NCBI GenBank assembly: GCA_963719345.1
Contig: CAVRCA010000013.1
Location: 1-13,903 of the forward strand
From: CAVRCA01 sp963719345
GTDB lineage: Bacteria > Pseudomonadota > Alphaproteobacteria > Acetobacterales > Acetobacteraceae
DNA length: 13,903 nucleotides
Direction of reading: 5' to 3'
Shown: piece after piece, positions 9,571 to 13,903 of the stretch
Position numbering within the stretch: position 1 is the stretch's first letter
Layout: each line of letters starts with the position of its first letter
Notes under the pieces: generated by a model
Database searches by the model: none
Seen by the model: only the letters and a program-made list of their open reading frames with translations
Told to the model about the DNA's origin: nothing
Program-made: the position numbers and the translations under genes

Positions 9571-10383
9571 TCATGCGGAACGACCGAGCCGTCTGACCAA
9601 CAGCATGGCTGACGCGGCGTAGAGGAAGGCGGTCGCCGAGGCGATAGAGGCCTCGAAGTCCTTGGCCAGACGCCGATTTCGCCCCAGCCAGGCAAAGCAC
9701 CGCTCGACGACCCATCGGCGTGGATGGACCTCGAACCCGACTTGTCCGGGGATTTTCCGGACGATCTGGATGGCAATACAAGTCGCGTCCCTCACGCGTT
9801 CGGCCGCGTAAGCGGTGTCAGCGAAGGCAAGTTCTATGAAGGGAAAGCTTCGGCGTGAGGCCTTGAGCAAGGGCACGGCACCATCGCGATCCTGCACGGA
9901 TGCCGGGTGGACCTGCAACGTCAATGCCCGGCCATCCGTATCGACCATCGCATGCCGCTTGCGGCCCTTAATCTTCTTCCCCGCATCATAGCCGCAAGGG
10001 CCGCCAGCCTCGGTCGTTTTTACGCTCTGACTGTCGACGACGGCAGCACTGGGGCTGGCGTCGCGCCCGACAAGCTCGCGGTCAAGCATGACCAGGCGAT
10101 GGTTGATCGACTGCCAGACGCCCGCGTCTCGCCAAGCGGCAAACCAGCCATAGACGGTCTGCCGCGGCGGAAAGCAGGGCGGCAGCATCCGCCACGGAAT
10201 GCCGCCCCGCAGGACATAGAAAATGGCGTTGACTAGTTCTCGCAAAGGCCATGCTGGCGGCCGTCCAATCGGCGAAACGCCGGGCAATAGCGGTTTTAGC
10301 ACGGCCCATTCAGCATCGGTCACGTCACTGGCAAAGCGGAGCCCGTCGCGCATATGCTGCGCACGGGTGGTTGCGGTCCACAT
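9571..10383 (-). CDS. IS5-family transposase (DDE type, IS1031 group)
   Basis: A 270-residue DDE transposase that cuts and joins the element's ends. The N-terminal part has SDVTDAEWAVLKPLLPG and the conserved LRELVNAIFYVLRGGIPWRM and DAGVWQSIN blocks. Catalytic residues are seen as Asp in VVDSQSVKTTEAGG, Asp in FADTAYAAE, and Glu in VVERCFAWLGRNRRLAKDFE (the Y/F-x2-R-x3-E-x6-K type signature). I chose the ATG at 10383 (MWTATTRAQHMRDG) because relatives begin this way. An ATG at 10395 and a GTG at 10443 are in-frame alternatives, the latter giving 290 residues. The open frame is intact from these starts to the TGA, so the enzyme is probably functional. Confidence 0.92.
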   Translation of the reverse strand: MWTATTRAQHMRDGLRFASDVTDAEWAVLKPLLPGVSPIGRPPAWPLRELVNAIFYVLRGGIPWRMLPPCFPPRQTVYGWFAAWRDAGVWQSINHRLVMLDRELVGRDASPSAAVVDSQSVKTTEAGGPCGYDAGKKIKGRKRHAMVDTDGRALTLQVHPASVQDRDGAVPLLKASRRSFPFIELAFADTAYAAERVRDATCIAIQIVRKIPGQVGFEVHPRRWVVERCFAWLGRNRRLAKDFEASIASATAFLYAASAMLLVRRLGRSA

Positions 10384-10463
10384 GGGTCTGTTCATCCAAC
10401 TCGGTCTCGACAACCTGTTGGAATCACATCCTACCGTGACCACCCAGCCCCCATTACGACATC

Positions 10464-10479
10464 GTTCAGAGACAGCCTC
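10464..10479 (-). repeat. Right terminal inverted repeat of the IS
   Basis: On the minus strand, GAGGCTGTCTCTGAAC, matching the left end at 12 of 16 positions; the next three bases outward are the TTA duplication. Confidence 0.82.
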
Positions 10480-10482
10480 TTA
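10480..10482. repeat. Target-site duplication, right copy (TTA)
   Basis: TTA directly after the right end of the insertion element, pairing with 9552-9554. Confidence 0.88.
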
Positions 10483-10841
10483 GAGTTGGGCATCTGAACG
10501 ACCGCGAACGTCTTGTCATGCGCGATGACGGCGCTCAAACCATGCTCATCATCATTGCGAGCCTGATAAAGATACTCCAGCAGTTGGTCCTCGCGGCGCG
10601 CAGTCCGGACACCTTCGAACCATTGCATAGAATGCGGTGACACTTTGGCTCCTTGTTCGAGCACGGTATAGATGCTCTTGGTGGAGCACAGAAAACTGTA
10701 CCACAATTCCCGATATCTTGAAAAGATATTGCAGTTTTCGAGGCTCTCAACCGCAGACCGCGCGCCGCTCAGTCGCGACCACGCCTTTTCGACAGCGAGT
10801 GAATTCATGTGAACCCCTTTTCCGCAGCTTGAGCTGTCACT

Positions 10842-11090
10842 TCAGGGTAGCAGCAGGATCTCATAAGCTGAGCTCCCATCTGCCCAGCCCTCGGTCAGGG
10901 CCGCCCAGCTCGGCCGTGAGCGGCAGCAGGTCTGGCAGCGCAGCCGCGAAAACACGTCGCCGAGCCGCCGGTTTGGCCCGTAGAGGCGGATAGCCGGATA
11001 ATCTCGACTGGCGAAGCACGCGGCAGCGCGGGCGGGCAAGTTACCCGCAAAAGCCAGTCCTTGAAGGTCAGCAGCGGCTGTCGAAAGCCG
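10842..11090 (-). pseudogene. Possible remnant of a small Cys-pair (zinc-ribbon-like) protein
   Basis: In this 475-base stretch between the disrupted gene and the tRNA, the minus-strand frame ending at 10842 reads YGPNRRLGDVFSRLRCQTC, then RSRPSWAALTEG and EILLLP before its stop. The R-L-R-C-x2-C-x-S-R-P pattern resembles the second half of small alphaproteobacterial zinc-ribbon-like proteins. Upstream, another frame reads LTFKDWLLRVTC, like the start of such a protein, so a frameshifted or decayed copy is plausible. No good start codon or ribosome site joins the parts. Nothing else is apparent in 10809-11232. Confidence 0.25.
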
Positions 11091-11232
11091 CCTCGCGATC
11101 GAGCGTGGGGTGTAGCGGTCCTCGGCGTGGCCCATGGAAGCGCGCGAACGGACGGAGAGCAAGGTGCACGGAATCTGCACGGATCCTGACACCCTGTTCC
11201 GGCTTTGGGCGGCTTGTGGTGAACCGCGGGCC

Positions 11233-11261
11233 TTGCGGGGTAGCTCTCGAATCGCTAGGAA
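11233..11261 (+). promoter_or_regulatory. Weak candidate promoter of tRNA-Val
   Basis: TTGCGG (11233-11238) and TAGGAA (11256-11261), with a 17-base spacer, sit 22 bases before the tRNA 5' end. The -10 match is poor (3 of 6), so this is only a positional candidate. Confidence 0.2.
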
Positions 11262-11283
11262 ATCCGGCATTCCCGACCCCGAG

Positions 11284-11358
11284 GGGTGCGTAGCTCAGCG
11301 GGAGAGCACCGCCTTCACACGGCGGGGGTCACAGGTTCAATCCCTGTCGCACCCACCA
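11284..11358 (+). tRNA. tRNA-Val (anticodon CAC)
   Basis: Complete cloverleaf. The acceptor GGGTGCG pairs with CGCACCC. D-stem GCTC/GAGC and anticodon stem CCGCC/GGCGG pair fully. The 7-base anticodon loop is TTCACAC, giving anticodon CAC for GUG valine codons. T-arm is ACAGG-TTCAATC-CCTGT, discriminator A, and the 3' CCA is encoded. The first 41 bases are duplicated at 8964-9004, so this copy is the right boundary of the islet and presumably the functional gene. Confidence 0.95.
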
Positions 11359-11514
11359 TGATCCGCACCCCCGTGCCTCATCGACCCCCGGCGTGCAACC
11401 GCAAGCTCATTTGCGCTGTTAACATGCGGATCGCGGGGAGGACAGGCGAGCCTCGAACTCCTCGGCCGACCGGCGAGGCACCCCGACGGTGCCCGCAACA
11501 AGAAGAGGAAACAC

Positions 11515-11718
11515 ATGCCGCAGAACACCCACACCAAGGCCGCCGAAGCGCACGACAACGCCGCCAAGGCGCACCGCACCGCGGCGGAGCACCACGGCAA
11601 GGGCGACCACGCCACTGCCCATCAGCACTCCGAGAAGGCGCACACGCATTCCAAGGATGCCCACGAGCACTCGACGGAGGCGCACAAGAAGAGCGGCGAA
11701 AAAGGCGGCAAGCGCTGA
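11515..11718 (+). CDS. Small histidine-rich heptad-repeat protein
   Basis: A 67-residue protein with 13 histidines plus many Ala, Lys, Glu and Thr, and no hydrophobic core or signal peptide. Histidines fall at 6, 13, 20, 27 and again at 36, 43, 50, 57 (with 38, 45, 52): exact 7-residue steps. The whole chain would form an amphipathic helix with a histidine stripe. Similar short His/Ala/Lys proteins occur in other proteobacteria as hypothetical proteins. Metal or nucleic-acid binding is possible but unproven. GAGGA eight bases upstream of the ATG marks the start. Its stop lies one base before a possible TTG start of the hydrolase gene. A long overlapping frame starting at 11489 is a shadow here. 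Confidence 0.85.
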   Translation: MPQNTHTKAAEAHDNAAKAHRTAAEHHGKGDHATAHQHSEKAHTHSKDAHEHSTEAHKKSGEKGGKR

Positions 11719-11719
11719 A

Positions 11720-13708
11720 TTGCGCTCCCGGGCGGCGCCGCACTCGCCGCTGCCCGGGAATCCGCGCCGAACACTGAGGCGTCGCCGGACCCTCGGCCTG
11801 CTCATCGCCCTGCTGTTAATGGCGGCGAGCCGCGCCGAGGCGAGGGTCGACGGCGTCGAGATCCTGGAGCGGCAGGCGTTCGCGGACGGAACCCGGTTCG
11901 GCGACGCGGGCCCCTACGAAAAACTGCATGGCCGCGTCCGGTTCGCGCTCGACCCCATCGCGGCGGCAAACGCGCCGATCGCCGACCTCGCGCTTGCCCC
12001 CCGGGATGCGCGCGGCTTGGTCACGTTCAGCGCCGATTTTCTGATGCTGCGCCCCGCCACGGGCGGCGGCAACGGCACGCTGCTCTACGAGGTGAACAAC
12101 CGCGGCAATATCGGCATCCTCGGCCAGCTCGACGACGCCCCGCCCAGCAACGACCCCGCCACCGCGGCCGATGCCGGCAACGGCTTCCTGTTCCGGCAAG
12201 GCTTCACCCTGCTGTGGTCGGCCTGGGCGGCCGACGTGGCCACGCGGCCGGACGAGAGGCGGATGGTGCTCCACCCCCCGGTCGCGACCGAGCACGGCGA
12301 GCCGATCACCGGCCCGGTCGCCTACGAGGCCATCGTCGATGCGCCCACGCCGACCACCGAGTTCACCGGCATGCTCGGCACCGCCTATCCATTTGCGCAC
12401 GAAGCCGCACCGGACGCGGCGCTGACCCAGCGCGACCGGCCGGAGGGGGAGCGCCATCCGATTGCCCGGTCGGCGTGGTCGTTCGTGCCGCCTGCCTCCG
12501 GGGACACACCCACCCGGATCAGGCTGGACGGCGGCTTCCAGCCCGGGCGGATCTACGAGTTGACGTACACCGCCCGGGATCCGGTGATCCTGGCGCTCGG
12601 CATGGCCGGGATCCGCGACCTCCTGTCCTACCTGCGAACCCACAGGCTGGCCGGCGGGCCGGTGCCGCAGCACAGCCTGATCTTCGGCATCTCCCAGTCC
12701 GGGCGGCTGATCCAGACCATGCTGCTCCGCGGCCTGCACGTCGACGAAGCCGGGCAGCCGCCATTCGACGGCGCCTTCATTCACGTCGCCGGCGGCGGCA
12801 AAGGCGGCTTCGACTACCGCTTCGCCATGCCGACGCGGCATTTCAGCGTGCTGCAGGACCACATCTACCCGACCGACTACTTCCCCTTCGCCACCACGCC
12901 GGCGCGTGATCCGGTGAGCGGCGTCACCGCCTCCGTGCTCGACCGGGCGCGGCAGCTGAGATCGGTGCCGAAACTGTTCTACGTGAACGACTCCACCGAA
13001 TACTGGAACCGATCGGCCTCGCTGATCGGAACCGATCCCGCCGGCACCCACGACGTCCCACCGGCGCCCGAGGCACGCATCTACCTGATCGCCGGCGCGC
13101 AGCACTATGTCGGGCGGCAGCGCGATCGCGGCCTCTATACCAACTGCGTCGACACGCTGGACCACTACCGCGTGCTGCGGGCGCTGCTCGTGGCATTGCA
13201 GGCCTGGGTTCGCGACGGCACCGAACCCCCACCCAGCGCGTATCCGCGGCTCGCCGACGGCACGCTGGTCACGGTGGCGGCCTACGAGGCGATGTTTCCG
13301 AACATCCCTGGCTTCCTGCTGCCCGAGGGAGCGTTGCGTCCGCCGCGGCTCGATTTCGGCCCGCGCTTCGCGAGCGCGCGCATCGCCGACATCGTCCCGC
13401 CGATCCCCGGTCCGCCATTCGAGACCCTGGTGCCGCGGCCGGACCAGGACGGGCTCGATCAGGGCGGCATCGAAATGCCGGAAATGCGGGTGCCGCTCGG
13501 AACGCGGACGGGGTTCAACACCTCGCGACGCGGCGGCCGGCTTTCCCTGGGCGACGGCACGCTGGGACGGCTCGTTCGTGCCGTTCCCCACGCACCGAGG
13601 CCGAGCGGCGCGCAGGCACGCGACCCGCGACCGTCGCTGCAGGCCCGCTACGCGGGGCGGGGTCGGATCTACGAGCACGGTGCCGGGCGGCCGCGGAGCG
13701 ATCGGTGA
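11720..13708 (+). CDS. Exported alpha/beta-hydrolase-domain protein, 3' end frameshifted
   Basis: A large exported hydrolase-like protein, substrate unknown. A signal peptide is clear (RRRRTLGLLIALLLMAASRA, cleaved near AEA-RVDG), followed by VDGVEILERQAFADG, FGDAGPYEKLHGRV and LYEVNNRGNIG, typical of the long alpha/beta hydrolase domain family (PF20091-like). The nucleophile elbow is IFGISQSGRLIQTML, with Ser at about residue 325. AGAQHYVG may hold the catalytic His. The start is uncertain: TTG at 11720 (662 residues), a CTG at 11774 giving MRRRRTLGLL, or an ATG at 11819 that would lose the signal peptide. After about 13530 the family C-terminus continues in other frames (ARWDGSFVPFPT, TEAERRA, AAAERSVKERFLLGDEVDPL, YDRIRAHDPGG). 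Several indels therefore separate the listed stop from a true end near 13833. Confidence 0.82.
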   Translation: MRSRAAPHSPLPGNPRRTLRRRRTLGLLIALLLMAASRAEARVDGVEILERQAFADGTRFGDAGPYEKLHGRVRFALDPIAAANAPIADLALAPRDARGLVTFSADFLMLRPATGGGNGTLLYEVNNRGNIGILGQLDDAPPSNDPATAADAGNGFLFRQGFTLLWSAWAADVATRPDERRMVLHPPVATEHGEPITGPVAYEAIVDAPTPTTEFTGMLGTAYPFAHEAAPDAALTQRDRPEGERHPIARSAWSFVPPASGDTPTRIRLDGGFQPGRIYELTYTARDPVILALGMAGIRDLLSYLRTHRLAGGPVPQHSLIFGISQSGRLIQTMLLRGLHVDEAGQPPFDGAFIHVAGGGKGGFDYRFAMPTRHFSVLQDHIYPTDYFPFATTPARDPVSGVTASVLDRARQLRSVPKLFYVNDSTEYWNRSASLIGTDPAGTHDVPPAPEARIYLIAGAQHYVGRQRDRGLYTNCVDTLDHYRVLRALLVALQAWVRDGTEPPPSAYPRLADGTLVTVAAYEAMFPNIPGFLLPEGALRPPRLDFGPRFASARIADIVPPIPGPPFETLVPRPDQDGLDQGGIEMPEMRVPLGTRTGFNTSRRGGRLSLGDGTLGRLVRAVPHAPRPSGAQARDPRPSLQARYAGRGRIYEHGAGRPRSDR

Positions 13709-13840
13709 AAGAGCGGTTCCTGCTGGGGGACGAGGTCGATCCGCTGGTGGCCAAGCGCGGGCGCTCCTCTATGACCGCATCCGCGCCCACGATCCGGGCG
13801 GACCCGAGCTGCTCGTATCTGTTCAGTCAATGAGCGAAGG

Positions 13841-13903
13841 AGGCCAGGGGCTCTGCCCCGGGCACCAGCTGGGGCCAGTCGGCCCCAGGCCCCATTACTT
13901 GAG
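13841..13903 (+). repeat. GC-rich palindromic intergenic repeat, copy C (cut by window end)
   Basis: Begins AGGCCAGGGGCTCTGCCCC and contains the hairpin CTGGGGCCAGTCGGCCCCAG followed by CCCCATTACTTGAG. This closely matches copy B read on its gene's strand. It starts just past the 3' end of the hydrolase gene in the same relative orientation as copies A and B. Confidence 0.7.

Larger units (their letters stand above)
9555..10479 (-). mobile_element. Complete IS5-family (IS1031 group) insertion sequence, 925 bp
   Basis: The ends are GAGTTTGACTTTGAAC on the left and, read inward from the right on the other strand, GAGGCTGTCTCTGAAC: 12 of 16 matching positions. The element is flanked by TTA target duplications, and its length is typical of IS1031 relatives (about 930 bp). 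One transposase gene fills it on the minus strand and ends 16 bases from the left tip. With intact ends, duplication and transposase, it looks recent and potentially active. It has split the minus-strand gene 9236-10808 in the same orientation. Confidence 0.93.
9236..10808 (-). pseudogene. IS-disrupted gene for an unknown protein with an R-x4-H (HEPN-like) motif
   Basis: The gene is in two pieces, 10483-10808 (5') and 9236-9554 (3'), separated by the insertion element. Joining them with one copy of the TTA target duplication gives an uninterrupted 214-residue protein reading AVVQMPNSKHKLTVRASYD across the junction. The N-terminal half is helical (WSRLSGARSAVESL, ELWYSFLCSTKSIYTVLEQG, LLEYLYQARNDDEHG). 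RNDDEH fits the R-[NDH]-x3-H signature of HEPN RNases, in the expected late-helix place. The C-terminal half is strand-rich and not recognised. AAGGGG five bases before the ATG supports the start. GC content near 50% contrasts with the surrounding high-GC DNA, suggesting horizontal acquisition. HEPN membership is inference from one motif and helix pattern. Confidence 0.8.

Noticed and set aside
9555..9573. ATG just inside the IS (9575) reading MSSKSNSKHKL into the downstream fragment as a new gene start
   Set aside because: Its first codons come from the IS end; the restored frame shows this is the 3' part of the interrupted gene, though chance expression of the fragment cannot be excluded.
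11286..11777. Plus-strand open frame starting with SSAGEHRLHTAGVTGSIP over the tRNA
   Set aside because: This is the well-known false peptide from translating a tRNA gene; the frame then runs antiparallel in phase to the real His-rich gene.
11816..13678. 620-codon minus-strand open frame opposite the hydrolase
   Set aside because: No recognisable motif and no ribosome site; the plus-strand hydrolase has a signal peptide and catalytic motifs.

Overview
The window reads as chromosomal DNA from a GC-rich alphaproteobacterium, most likely an Acetobacteraceae member. The evidence is the high GC content, strongly biased codon use, an IS1031-type element of the IS5 family, a DUF3108 protein, and GC-rich palindromic repeats just after stop codons. 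This placement is inference; no rRNA or marker gene settles it.

Layout. Positions 202-648 (+) encode a secreted cupin. On the minus strand follow a small coiled-coil membrane protein (660-1139) and a succinate-semialdehyde dehydrogenase, gabD (1224-2702). Positions 7344 down to 2869 form a minus-strand operon for UDP-GlcNAc precursor synthesis: glmU, glmS, then an NCS2/AzgA-type purine permease whose ATG overlaps the glmS stop. glmU and glmS carry at least six single-base indels as given. Each frame still encodes well-conserved family motifs, so base-call or assembly error is more likely than decay. Upstream lie a small YflT-like protein (7526-7945) and a DUF3108 exported protein (8018-8908).

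The accessory part is 8964-11358. A 41-base 5' half of a tRNA-Val(CAC) gene (8964-9004) and a complete tRNA-Val(CAC) (11284-11358) flank about 2.3 kb, parts of which are near 50% GC. Inside is a 214-codon minus-strand gene cut in two by a complete 925-bp IS1031-group element (9555-10479) with a TTA target duplication. Removing the element and one TTA restores the reading frame exactly. The restored protein has an R-x4-H motif (RNDDEH) reminiscent of HEPN RNases, so this may be a dead defence-like or toxin-like gene in a tRNA-bounded islet. No integrase is visible.

After the tRNA come a 67-residue protein with histidines at 7-residue spacing (11515-11718) and a large exported alpha/beta hydrolase (from about 11720) whose last 100 codons are also broken by indels. 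Three copies of one GC-rich palindromic repeat sit directly after the stop codons of the permease, the YflT-like gene and the hydrolase, in the same orientation relative to the upstream gene.
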